Part shown: one piece after another, positions 54,360 to 63,076 of the stretch
How positions within the stretch are numbered: position 1 is the first letter of the stretch
Layout: every line of letters starts with the position of its first letter
From: Cellulophaga sp. L1A9
GTDB taxonomy: Bacteria > Bacteroidota > Bacteroidia > Flavobacteriales > Flavobacteriaceae
Direction: 5' to 3'
Assembly: GCF_009797025.1 (NCBI RefSeq)
Contig: NZ_CP047027.1
Span: forward strand, 4,278,001-4,342,000
Length of the DNA stretch: 64,000 nt
The notes under the pieces: generated by a model
Seen by the model: the letters and a program-made list of their open reading frames with translations, nothing else
Told to the model about the DNA's origin: nothing
Databases searched by the model: none
Program-made: the position numbers and the translations under genes

Positions 54360-55286
54360 TTACCACACATGCCATTCTCCTGTGTCTTTATTTTTAAATA
54401 AATAAAAGGGTTGCCACCTAAGAGGTTCTCCAGTTTCTTTATCTGCCCACCAAAGAGCAGAATCATAATCAATAGTATTTAGTAAAGTAACTATTTTACC
54501 ATTTCCGTAAAGCTGAAGCTTGAAATTTTCTAACGGTTGTAATATTTTATTTGGTTCTTTAGAAATAGCTTTGGCAGCTAACTTATTTATTCTTTCTTCT
54601 GAATAATAAACTTGTACATGAAAACGCTGAATGCTTTCATTGATGAATTTTTCATCATGTACATTATTATAAAGTTGAGTATGTCTTTCTTTGAATAACT
54701 GTAATACTTCTTTCAATAATTTTTCTTCATCCATTTTAGATAAATCCTGTGCATACTTATCTAGAATATCTAATTTGTAGGGTACTTTTGCTTCAAAAAC
54801 AGTATCGACTACAAATAAGGGCAGGTCTTCTTCAATAGCAGGCATTTCCCAATCCCATAGCGTAATACCACCCCCATAATCATTTTCTTTATCAGTCATG
54901 TCCGGATACATCATTAATCGCAATTGCAAGTCTGCCTGTTTACTCAAAACTTCTCCTTTAAGTGGTAAAACTTTTACAGATAATGACTGTTCTCCGCTTT
55001 TCAAAATCATTAAATTAAGAGGGACTCTTACAGAATAGCTTGAGTAAGGATCAAAAAATCTAGCCGTATTTAAATCATTCGTTTTAATTTCATAATGACA
55101 GTTTTGATTATTTATTTGCAAGTAATAACCAGGTCTTGAGTCATCAATAAATTTATAGTTCCTTAATTCTTTAGCGATTTGACTATTATCTGTTTTAAGG
55201 TCTTTTGGTTGTTGTGCACATCCCAAAAGCGTAAAAAAACCTACAGTTAATAGTACTAATTTGTCTAATAATCTCATCCTTATCAT
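54360..55286 (-). CDS. Type Y lipoprotein, 1.32-kb array copy 2
   Basis: 308 aa from the ATG at 55286. The N-terminal half (signal, NCHYEIKTNDLNTARFFDPYSSYSVRVP) matches copy 1, while the C-terminal half from EEKLLKEVLQLFKERHTQLYNNVHDEKF to the stop is identical to copy 3. The crossover lies in the LDILDKYA region. Lipobox LLGC. Unknown function. Confidence 0.83.
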   Translation of the reverse strand: MIRMRLLDKLVLLTVGFFTLLGCAQQPKDLKTDNSQIAKELRNYKFIDDSRPGYYLQINNQNCHYEIKTNDLNTARFFDPYSSYSVRVPLNLMILKSGEQSLSVKVLPLKGEVLSKQADLQLRLMMYPDMTDKENDYGGGITLWDWEMPAIEEDLPLFVVDTVFEAKVPYKLDILDKYAQDLSKMDEEKLLKEVLQLFKERHTQLYNNVHDEKFINESIQRFHVQVYYSEERINKLAAKAISKEPNKILQPLENFKLQLYGNGKIVTLLNTIDYDSALWWADKETGEPLRWQPFYLFKNKDTGEWHVW

Positions 55287-55560
55287 TGAAAAATTAAATA
55301 TACTGAAAATATATTCTCCACTAGAGTTCGTTTGCAAGTAATATCTACCTTGTTTCTATTAAACTAAGAAACCAATATTGTTAATATTAGTGTTATATGA
55401 TCTTTAGTAATGTTTTTGATTCTACCATTGTACTATTTAGTAGGTTATATTTAATAAACCAGAAATAGTGGTATGGAGTAGTTACTGTATTATATTAGCA
55501 TAACTCAATAGGTTTGTATTAAAATACAGTGATTAAAATATGTTGATAATTTAAAAGAAC

Positions 55561-55590
55561 AAAAGCTGTCTAATTAAATAGATAGCTTTT
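55561..55590 (-). terminator. Array terminator hairpin, copy 3
   Basis: AAAAGCTGTCTA / TAGATAGCTTTT around ATTAAA (one G-U pair), 93 bp beyond the stop at 55683. Confidence 0.75.
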
Positions 55591-55682
55591 ATGTTATAGT
55601 TTTTTTTAGCTTACTGTGGTATCAACAGTATCAAAGTACTAACAGAGAGCCCAAAAATAAAGAGAACTATTGGAATTTATAG

Positions 55683-56609
55683 TTACCACACATGCCATTC
55701 TCCTGTGTCTTTATTTTTAAATAAATAAAAGGGTTGCCACCTAAGAGGTTCTCCAGTTTCTTTATCTGCCCACCAAAGAGCAGAATCATAATCAATAGTA
55801 TTTAGTAAAGTAACTATTTTACCATTTCCGTAAAGCTGAAGCTTGAAATTTTCTAACGGTTGTAATATTTTATTTGGTTCTTTAGAAATAGCTTTGGCAG
55901 CTAACTTATTTATTCTTTCTTCTGAATAATAAACTTGTACATGAAAACGCTGAATGCTTTCATTGATGAATTTTTCATCATGTACATTATTATAAAGTTG
56001 AGTATGTCTTTCTTTGAATAACTGTAATACTTCTTTCAATAATTTTTCTTCATCCATTTTAGATAAATCTAATGCATACTTATCTAGTATATCCAATTTA
56101 TAAGGGACTTTTGCTTCAAAAACAGTATCCATTACAAATAGAGGTAAATCTTGTTCTATTGATGGCATTTCCCATTCCCATAGCGTAATGTTACCACCAT
56201 AATCATTCTCTTTATCAGTCATGTCCGGATACATCATTAATCGCAATTGCAAGTCTGCCTGTTTACTCAAAACTTCTCCTTTAAGTGGTAAAACTTTTAC
56301 AGATAATGACTGTTCTCCGCTTTTTAAAATCCTTATATTCAGAGGTTTGCGAATAGAGTAGCTTGAGTAAGGATCAAAAAATCTAGCCGTATTTAAATCA
56401 TTTACTTTTATTTCATAATGACAGTTTTGATTATTTATTTGCAAGTAATAGCCAGGTCTTGAATCATCAAGAAATTTATAATTCCTTAATTCTTTAGCGA
56501 TTAGACTATTATCTATTTTAGGGTCTTTTGGTTGTTGTGCACATCCCAAAAACGTAAAAATTCCCATTGTTAGTACTACTAATTTGTCTAATAATCTCAT
56601 CCTTATCAT
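55683..56609 (-). CDS. Type Y lipoprotein, 1.32-kb array copy 3
   Basis: 308 aa from the ATG at 56609 (MIRMRLLDKLVVLTMGIFTFLGC). The C-terminal half is identical to copy 2. The N-terminal half has private changes: FLDDSRPGYYL, YEIKVNDL (V instead of T), SIRKPLNIRILKSGEQSLS, ITLWEWEMPSIEQDLPLFVMDT. Stop-to-stop spacing: 1323 bp to copy 2 and 1324 bp to the next gene. Confidence 0.83.
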   Translation of the reverse strand: MIRMRLLDKLVVLTMGIFTFLGCAQQPKDPKIDNSLIAKELRNYKFLDDSRPGYYLQINNQNCHYEIKVNDLNTARFFDPYSSYSIRKPLNIRILKSGEQSLSVKVLPLKGEVLSKQADLQLRLMMYPDMTDKENDYGGNITLWEWEMPSIEQDLPLFVMDTVFEAKVPYKLDILDKYALDLSKMDEEKLLKEVLQLFKERHTQLYNNVHDEKFINESIQRFHVQVYYSEERINKLAAKAISKEPNKILQPLENFKLQLYGNGKIVTLLNTIDYDSALWWADKETGEPLRWQPFYLFKNKDTGEWHVW

Positions 56610-56884
56610 TGAAAAATTAAATATACTGAAAATATATTCTCCACCTGAGCTCGTCTGCAAGTAATAGCTTTTTAATTTCTTTTAATTTTATGATACTAAT
56701 ACTGTTAATATTAGTGTTATATGATCTTTAGTAATGTTTTTGATTCTACCATTGTACTATTTAGCAGGTTATATTTAATAAACCAGAAATAGTGGTATGG
56801 AGTAGTTACTGTATTATATTAGCATAACTCAATAGGTTTGTATTAAAATACAGTGATTAAAGTATGTTGATAATTTAAAAGAAC

Positions 56885-56914
56885 AAAAGCTATCTAATTA
56901 AATAGATAGCTTTT
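56885..56914 (-). terminator. Array terminator hairpin, copy 4
   Basis: AAAAGCTATCTA / TAGATAGCTTTT, perfect 12-bp stem around ATTAAA, 93 bp beyond the stop at 57007. Confidence 0.8.
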
Positions 56915-57006
56915 ATGTTATAGTTTTTTTTAGCTTACTGTGGTATCAACAGTATCAAAGTACTAACGGAGGGCCCAAAAATAATAAGAACTATTGAAAT
57001 TTATAG

Positions 57007-57915
57007 TTACCACACATGCCATTCTCCAGTATCTTTATTTTTAAACAAATAAAATGGTTGCCAACCAATAGGTTCCCCTGAATCTTTATCAGCCCACCAA
57101 ATTGCTGAATCATGATCAATGTTATTAAGTAAAGTTACTATTTTATCATTTCCATAAAATTGGAGCTCAAAATTTTCTAATGGTTGTAATATTTCATTAG
57201 GTCTTTGAGAATAAGGTTTAGTGGCTAATTCATTTATCCTTTCCTGAGACATGTAAATTTGAATACCTGCTCTTTGATAAATATTTTTCCAATCATTTTG
57301 ATCATTGTTCTTGTTTTTAAATTCTTTAATTCTTGTTTCAAATAAAGCAGTGACTTCACTTAATAAAATATCTTCATCCATTTTAGATAAATCTAATGCA
57401 TACTTATCTAATATATCCAATTTATAAGGGACTTTTGCTTCAAAAACAGTATCCAATATAAATAAGGGTAGGTCTTCTTCTATAGCAGGCATTTCCCAAT
57501 CCCATAGCGTGATACTACCACCATAATCATTTTCTTTATCTGTCATGTCAGGATACATCATTAATCGTAATTGTAAATTTGCCTTTTTACTTAATTTGTC
57601 ACCTTCAAAAGGATATACTTTAAGAGAAAAAGATTGCTCTCCACTTTCTAAGATCATAATATTTAAGGGTACACGAACAGAATAACTTGAAATAGGATCA
57701 AAATATTTACTAACATTCAAATCATTAAGTCTAATATCATAATGACAATTTTGATTATTCACTTGTAAGTAATACCCAGGTCTTGAGTCATTTATAAACT
57801 TATAGCTTTTAAATTCTTTAGCGATTAAACTATTATCTGTTTTCATCTTTTTTCTTTGAGAACAGCTTGTTATCGTAAATAAAATGCCTATAATTATTGA
57901 TGCTTTTAATTTCAT
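57007..57915 (-). CDS. Type Y lipoprotein with MKLK cassette, copy 4
   Basis: 302 aa. Lipobox ITSC in MKLKASIIIGILFTITSC, a signal cassette shared with the next gene and not with copies 1-3. The body belongs with copies 1-3 (NDSRPGYYLQVNNQNCHYDIRLNDLNVSKYFDPISSYSVRVP, ITLWDWEMPAIEEDLPLFILDT, KVPYKLDILDKYALDLSKMDEDILLSEV, QPLENFELQFYGNDKIVTLLN, YLFKNKDTGEWHVW), with its own 220-255 region. So the same body type is driven by a different 5' cassette. Confidence 0.83.
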   Translation of the reverse strand: MKLKASIIIGILFTITSCSQRKKMKTDNSLIAKEFKSYKFINDSRPGYYLQVNNQNCHYDIRLNDLNVSKYFDPISSYSVRVPLNIMILESGEQSFSLKVYPFEGDKLSKKANLQLRLMMYPDMTDKENDYGGSITLWDWEMPAIEEDLPLFILDTVFEAKVPYKLDILDKYALDLSKMDEDILLSEVTALFETRIKEFKNKNNDQNDWKNIYQRAGIQIYMSQERINELATKPYSQRPNEILQPLENFELQFYGNDKIVTLLNNIDHDSAIWWADKDSGEPIGWQPFYLFKNKDTGEWHVW

Positions 57916-58071
57916 TCCTTTTTTCTTTTCTGCACGAATTTATGCTTTCTAGTAATATATTAAAATATGTTTGGCTTGTAGATATATCTACCAAATTTAC
58001 TGTAGCAAAAGACACAAAATATTCAACCGTCAAATTTTTGAATTTGTAGTTTTTACTTATTATTTAAAGAA
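57850..58071. repeat. 222-bp direct repeat (promoter plus signal peptide), copy 1
   Basis: Nearly identical to 59105-59326 (one substitution seen near its left end). It spans the first codons of the - strand Y gene and about 155 bp upstream, and ends just before the small hairpin. The two genes behind it have clearly different bodies. Confidence 0.88.
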
Positions 58072-58120
58072 TAAAAGTTATCTGAAGGGATAGCTTTTGT
58101 AGGTGTTTCTTACGCTGTAG

Positions 58121-58143
58121 AGCACTTGTTATAAACGAGCGCT
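58121..58143. repeat. Dispersed hairpin repeat, copy E
   Basis: AGCACTTGTTATAAACGAGCGCT followed by ACCAGAG; preceded at about 58076-58096 by a small hairpin (TTATCTGAAGGGATAGC). Confidence 0.68.
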
Positions 58144-58264
58144 ACCAGAGTGTAGTTAGAAGGTTTTTAATAAAACTTAATTTTATAGGTTAATAATATG
58201 GAAAATAACAACTAAAATAAGCCAGCAAAATTAAATGGTAGCTTATTCTATTTTTTCAACTGTA

Positions 58265-59170
58265 TTACCACATATGCCAGGTACCTGTTTTTTTATTTTT
58301 AAAAATATAATAAGGTTGCCATGATCTGGCGCCCGTTTCTGGATTTATAAAAAATATTGCAGGCATTTTATTTTCACTATTGACTAAGGTTACTACTTTA
58401 TTGTCATATAATAATTTTAAATTAAAATTTTCGAGAGGCTGAGCTTCTTTTCCTTTTGAAATAGAAATCATGCCATCTGCCAAATCTTCATCTTCTTCAT
58501 TAGTCGCATATATTTGGATTGAACTCCTTTTGATATGAGAAATTAAATATGATTTACTTTCATTTTTATTAATGATATTTTCACGTTTTTTGATAAATTC
58601 AGTTAGCACTTCTTTTAGAAGATCCTCTCTATCCATTTTAGATAAATCTTCCGCGTAATCATCTAAAACATTAATTTCATAAGGGACGTCCGCTTTAAAA
58701 ACCGTATCTAATTCAAAATAGGGTAATTTTAAGTTTTCTGATTTTGGCATTTCCCATTTCCATAAAATTGTACTACCTCCAAAATCGTTTTCTAAGTCCG
58801 TAATGTCCGGATAATATATTAAGGTTATATCTATGTTGGCTTTATTTGTTAAAGTGTCACCTTTGAATGGAAATACTTTAATTGATAACTTTTGATCTCC
58901 ACTTGTTAAAATTTGCATATTTAAGGGTAATCGTACTGAATAGGAAGGAAATTCTAAAAAATAACTTCCACTAACTAATTCATTAGTTTGAATCTCATAA
59001 TAACAATTCTGATTATTAACTTGAAGGTAATAACCAGGTCTGGAATCATTCAAATATTTGTAATTTTCATAATGTGAAGTTATTTCCATATCGACACTCT
59101 CATTTTTCTTTTGAGAACAACTTGTTATCGTAAATAAAATGCCTATAATTATTGATGCTTTTAATTTCAT
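58265..59170 (-). CDS. Type Y lipoprotein with MKLK cassette, second body type
   Basis: 301 aa, lipobox ITSC. The body is closest to the unpaired Y gene at 42634: NCYYEIQTNELVSGSYFLEFPSYSV, IKVFPFKGDTLTNKANIDITLIYYPDITDLENDFGGSTILWKWEMP, VPYEINVLDDYAEDLSKMDREDLLKEVLTEFIKKRENII, IYATNEEDEDLADGMISISKGKEAQPLENFNLKLLYDNKVVTLV, YIFKNKKTGTWHMW. It therefore joins the 5' cassette of 57915 to a 42634-like body. Confidence 0.83.
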   Translation of the reverse strand: MKLKASIIIGILFTITSCSQKKNESVDMEITSHYENYKYLNDSRPGYYLQVNNQNCYYEIQTNELVSGSYFLEFPSYSVRLPLNMQILTSGDQKLSIKVFPFKGDTLTNKANIDITLIYYPDITDLENDFGGSTILWKWEMPKSENLKLPYFELDTVFKADVPYEINVLDDYAEDLSKMDREDLLKEVLTEFIKKRENIINKNESKSYLISHIKRSSIQIYATNEEDEDLADGMISISKGKEAQPLENFNLKLLYDNKVVTLVNSENKMPAIFFINPETGARSWQPYYIFKNKKTGTWHMW

Positions 59171-59326
59171 TCCTTTTTTCTTTTCTGCACGAATTTATGC
59201 TTTCTAGTAATATATTAAAATATGTTTGGCTTGTAGATATATCTACCAAATTTACTGTAGCAAAAGACACAAAATATTCAACCGTCAAATTTTTGAATTT
59301 GTAGTTTTTACTTATTATTTAAAACA
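59105..59326. repeat. 222-bp direct repeat, copy 2
   Basis: Partner of 57850-58071, same orientation. Recombination between the two would delete 1255 bp containing the body of the gene at 58265. Confidence 0.88.
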
Positions 59327-59376
59327 CTAAAGCTATCTGGATGAATAGCTTTTGTAGTTGTTTTTTTTTACGCTGT

Positions 59377-59398
59377 AGTACTCTTTACAAAGCAGCTC
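59377..59398. repeat. Dispersed hairpin repeat, copy F (degenerate)
   Basis: GTACTCTTTACAAAGCAGCTCTA, arms partly mismatched; preceded by a small hairpin (AGCTATCTGGATGAATAGCT, about 59331-59350). Confidence 0.5.
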
Positions 59399-59517
59399 TA
59401 GCGGTGATATTGAACTATTCTTATCTAGGGTTACTAGAACGAAGAATACACCATAAAATATCAGTTCTTCCATTGTTATATCCTGAAAAACTTAAATATA
59501 TGGTTCAGTTTTCAAAG

Positions 59518-61959
59518 CTATTTAAAATAACGTTCATGATCCATATAAAAACTGATCAAGGTTTTTATACGGATGGTTAATTCTTGATTTTTAAAACTAC
59601 CATCGTCGTCTTTCTCACTAAGGTAAGCGACTAGGTTTTTTTGCTTGATCACTTCCTTTATATTTTCAAAATCTTTTCGTGATTTTAAAATCGCACATAC
59701 CGCACTATCAAGGTTTTTTACAGCCAACAATCCCACCCTGTCCGCCGAAATTTCCATTAAACGGGAGCTCGCCAATAAAGTTCGTTCTTTTTCAGAGGTT
59801 TTATTAGGTATTTTTTCTGCAATTTTTTCACCATAGAATAGTGCATTCTGACCTTTATCTATTGCGTTATTCACTTGTTCCATACTATTGAACACCTTAG
59901 AAAATCTAGATATATCGGTGAATTTACCTGCAAGGGTACCTATTGATCCTACTATAGGTAGGGCAATTAATGCTATTTCGGCTAAGTTGGTGCCTTTTTT
60001 TCGAGCACCAACCCAAACGTCTTGTGAGGTTATACGGGTATGTTTAAACAATACATGCGCTAATTCTGTGGCAATTACAAAGCGTAATTCTTGTTCGTTA
60101 AGGTATTGCGCAGAAGATTCAGACAAAGTATCGATGCCGATAATCATATAATTAGGAGTGCTTTCTATACCAATAATACTCTCGCTATATTCGCCCCTTC
60201 CTAAATAACATTTGGGTACGGAGATGGAAAGTTGTTCGGACAGGGTCGTAATTATTTGGAGTACTTGGGGGTAATTATGGGTGTTTATAGTTTCTGAAAA
60301 TTCAATAAGTTTTTCGTGGTCTGGCAAGTCTACAGAAGCTATCATTGAACTTAATTGTGATGTAAAGCCAGATGCTTTTCCAAAACTTGGCGGTACCACC
60401 AAATCATACAACGAAGTACTTATAGGCATGTTGGTCTGCGTGGTGTTTTCTTGAATATTGGTATTGAATATTGATTCGGAAAACAAACGGATTACTTGCT
60501 GTTCTATATATGAAACATTTTCCTCGTTGTTAACGACTTCCCTTCTTTTACTAAGAAATGGCTGCAGTTTTAGTAACATTGATTTTTCCTGATAACTAGA
60601 AAATCCAATTTTTTCCTTAGCTGTTATTATTCCCTCTATAAAAAGAATATGTTCCGCTTCCACATCCTCACCATTAACAATATCTATTTTGTTATCCGAT
60701 AGAAGACTTAAAATGTCGGGGTTTAAACCATTTTCGATTACGGACTCGTAAAATGGAATCGAGCGCTCGTATTGCTGTGTACTTATTAGGAAATCTATAT
60801 GCTGTTTTCGAAGTGATACTGTTTTTTCGAACTTCTTTTTTTTCGAAATGACCGATGCGAATACATCTTCTACCCAAAGGGTAATATGAATTGGATTTTC
60901 AATTTTTAATGTCCATAGAAACTCTAAAAATGAATATTGTATTTCATCGCTTATCTTCCAATCTTTAAATAACTGAAGTAATAGGAGTCCGGTAGAAGGC
61001 TCATTCTTGATACATTCAAGAAATGATTTCAGTTTTGCAACATCAAAAGTGACCTTTTTCTCCATTGGGAGAAAAGAGTCGACCAATACCTGCTTTAGTC
61101 TAGGTTTTAATGCTTCGGTTTCGTTTGCAGCTTTTAGATACCCTTTTTCTATAAGCGAAATAGCTTCTGTTTTTTTTGGATTTTTTAAAAATAGAAGGTC
61201 ATTAAATTTTTCTATTCGATTAGCATCTACCTGTTTCAATATTTCCTGTAAATCCTCAAACAAACTGTCATTAAACAACTCCGTTTGGCATTCAAATTTT
61301 TCCGCTACGATAGTATCTCTGCCAACTTTGGCAATATGAGTCAACTTTTGGTTGCTAATGTCTTCAAATATATCCTTCTCATTACTTATAAAAACACAAG
61401 TACGTTTAGATGTGATCAGTAGGTAGGTGTCACTTTTTTTTGGGATCTCAAAATCTTCACTTTTACAATTTTGAATTTCCAAACAAGCAAGAACAGATTC
61501 TTTACTTTGTAAAAATTGGAGGATACTGTTTTTTTGCAATACGCTTAATTTACATAGAAACGGGCTTTGGATCAATGCATCGGTTAAATGAAAACCTTCC
61601 TTAAAACTGTAATTCACATAGGAATAGATAGCTTCTTTTATGGGATTTTTATAGGCCTTTAAGGCTATAGGTTCCTCTTTCATTTCATCTTGATCCGAAT
61701 CGTATGTTTTATGTTTTGCATTAACGATCAATTTATTCCCCTTGCGTTCTAAATGTATGTTATCGGAGGTAAAAACCCCTTTTTTTTCGCTTATATCGGT
61801 TTCTATTCGCAAAACATCATCGAGGTAGCGAATACTGTAGGTGTTGCTTTTTTCTTCTTCTAAAATAGGCAAAAGGAAATTCTTTAAGGCCAGAAGATCA
61901 AAGTTTGAAGGTAGTGATAGAATGATAGGTATAATAGAGGTTATCTTTTTTGAGAACAT
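59518..61959 (-). CDS. Large M48-like protein with degenerate HExxH
   Basis: 813 aa. The first 530 residues are not recognised; they contain no clear membrane anchor except a weak N-terminal stretch. The C-terminal 270 residues follow the M48 peptidase plan: YLGRGEYSESIIGI...YMIIGIDTLSESSAQYLNEQELRFVIATELAHVLFKHTR and SRLMEISADRVGLLAV. The zinc motif reads T631-E-L-A-H635, so the first His of HExxH is Thr (ACA at 60067-60069); Glu632, His635 and the third-ligand region (Glu736, Asp740) are kept. It is probably a non-catalytic scaffold or binding protein. It starts 4 bp after the DUF3137 gene, in an operon with the broken lemA. Confidence 0.82.
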   Translation of the reverse strand: MFSKKITSIIPIILSLPSNFDLLALKNFLLPILEEEKSNTYSIRYLDDVLRIETDISEKKGVFTSDNIHLERKGNKLIVNAKHKTYDSDQDEMKEEPIALKAYKNPIKEAIYSYVNYSFKEGFHLTDALIQSPFLCKLSVLQKNSILQFLQSKESVLACLEIQNCKSEDFEIPKKSDTYLLITSKRTCVFISNEKDIFEDISNQKLTHIAKVGRDTIVAEKFECQTELFNDSLFEDLQEILKQVDANRIEKFNDLLFLKNPKKTEAISLIEKGYLKAANETEALKPRLKQVLVDSFLPMEKKVTFDVAKLKSFLECIKNEPSTGLLLLQLFKDWKISDEIQYSFLEFLWTLKIENPIHITLWVEDVFASVISKKKKFEKTVSLRKQHIDFLISTQQYERSIPFYESVIENGLNPDILSLLSDNKIDIVNGEDVEAEHILFIEGIITAKEKIGFSSYQEKSMLLKLQPFLSKRREVVNNEENVSYIEQQVIRLFSESIFNTNIQENTTQTNMPISTSLYDLVVPPSFGKASGFTSQLSSMIASVDLPDHEKLIEFSETINTHNYPQVLQIITTLSEQLSISVPKCYLGRGEYSESIIGIESTPNYMIIGIDTLSESSAQYLNEQELRFVIATELAHVLFKHTRITSQDVWVGARKKGTNLAEIALIALPIVGSIGTLAGKFTDISRFSKVFNSMEQVNNAIDKGQNALFYGEKIAEKIPNKTSEKERTLLASSRLMEISADRVGLLAVKNLDSAVCAILKSRKDFENIKEVIKQKNLVAYLSEKDDDGSFKNQELTIRIKTLISFYMDHERYFK

Positions 61960-61963
61960 AAAA

Positions 61964-63070
61964 TTAAATTTTTGACCAGATGCGGGTTTCTAGGTTAAGG
62001 GTTTCAATTAGGTACTTTACAGATTGTAATTCCCAAAGTATATCTTTTTTGGTATTAGCTTTTATGATATTATTCTTTACTTTATAAATTTCGAAAAAAT
62101 TATGCTCAAGTGGTATGATCATGTATAATTTTCCATCCTTTAATTTTAAGGATATATCTGCTTTGAGTTCTTTGGTTATTTTTTCAATGGCTTCAATTAT
62201 GGTTGGCGATAAAGCATAGTACCCTAATTTTTTGCTTGTAGCATATACTTCGTACTTTTTGTTTACAGAACCGTTTTCCGGGGTAATCTTTTCAAGGTGA
62301 GTATTTGGTGCTGTTATTTTCTCAAGAATACTTTTACGACGCGTTCTTAGTAAGATTTCACCTTTAAAATCTTTGTGAAAATCGGCGTATAAAAACAAGC
62401 CCCTAAAATTTTGTTTTGATTTGGATAAGGCATTACCCCCAATAGTATCTAATATGCCGAATAATACATCTGCGAAGGTCTCACTGATAATCATAAATAG
62501 GCCAAGGAGTATACTTATGAACCAACCTCTTTGGGAGAGCACCTCTATATAATGCGTAAGTTCGGCAAGTTCAAAATCTACGTTTTTGTAACGTCCTTTA
62601 AGTGCGTCTTCCCCTGAGAGCCTTCCTTCTTCTTGCCAAAAGTCTTTGCTGAAAAAATTAGCGGCTTTTAATTCTGCATTGTTGGTTTTGTATTTTTCCT
62701 GATAAGAAATAGTAGGGTAGACAGATTTCGTGAGTCTGGGAAGTATATCGGTCTTAAATTCTTCTTGTAATGCGGGATCGGGTTTGTATTTTCTTCTAGG
62801 AAAATGTCTTATAACCAATGCAATAAGAAATAGGTATACCCCGTATTTTAAAATTGTAATGGGAATAATGGAAATAGAGAATAAAAGCAATGTAATACCA
62901 CTTAAAATAGAGGTTACTACGACTGTTAAAATTAACAGTAATGGTAAAATTGCTATTAATGATGTTATACAACCATACTGCTTAGGTTTAAACGTATACG
63001 TCTTATTTTTTAATGATTTCTCTACCCGCTCAAAAAAATAACGGATACGTAGTTCTTCTTGTGACTCCAT
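61964..63070 (-). CDS. DUF3137 membrane protein
   Basis: 368 aa. Two N-terminal membrane helices (about 34-58 and 62-88), then FKTDILPRLTKSVYPTISYQEKYKTNNAELKAANFF, a GEDALKGRYKNVDFELAELTHY stretch typical of DUF3137, a further hydrophobic segment (about 183-205) and FRGLFLYADFHKDFKGEILLRTRRK; the C-terminus has VNKKYEVYATSKKLGYYALSPTIIEAI. DUF3137 genes are often next to lemA, as here (6 bp after it). The biochemical role is unknown. Confidence 0.85.
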   Translation of the reverse strand: MESQEELRIRYFFERVEKSLKNKTYTFKPKQYGCITSLIAILPLLLILTVVVTSILSGITLLLFSISIIPITILKYGVYLFLIALVIRHFPRRKYKPDPALQEEFKTDILPRLTKSVYPTISYQEKYKTNNAELKAANFFSKDFWQEEGRLSGEDALKGRYKNVDFELAELTHYIEVLSQRGWFISILLGLFMIISETFADVLFGILDTIGGNALSKSKQNFRGLFLYADFHKDFKGEILLRTRRKSILEKITAPNTHLEKITPENGSVNKKYEVYATSKKLGYYALSPTIIEAIEKITKELKADISLKLKDGKLYMIIPLEHNFFEIYKVKNNIIKANTKKDILWELQSVKYLIETLNLETRIWSKI

Positions 63071-63076
63071 ACTTTT

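Noticed and set aside
57833..58033. 66-codon open frame overlapping the start of the Y gene, repeated at 59100-59288
   Set aside because: It exists twice only because the 222-bp repeat is duplicated; it lies out of frame over a promoter and signal peptide.
24813..59170. X/Y proteins as toxin-immunity arrays with a visible cognate toxin
   Set aside because: No toxin domain, Rhs/PAAR/T6SS/T9SS cargo or nuclease gene is present in the window; immunity remains only a hypothesis.
59341..59580. 79-codon + strand open frame over the hairpin module
   Set aside because: It reads through the hairpin repeat and into the antisense of the M48-like gene; no coding signal.
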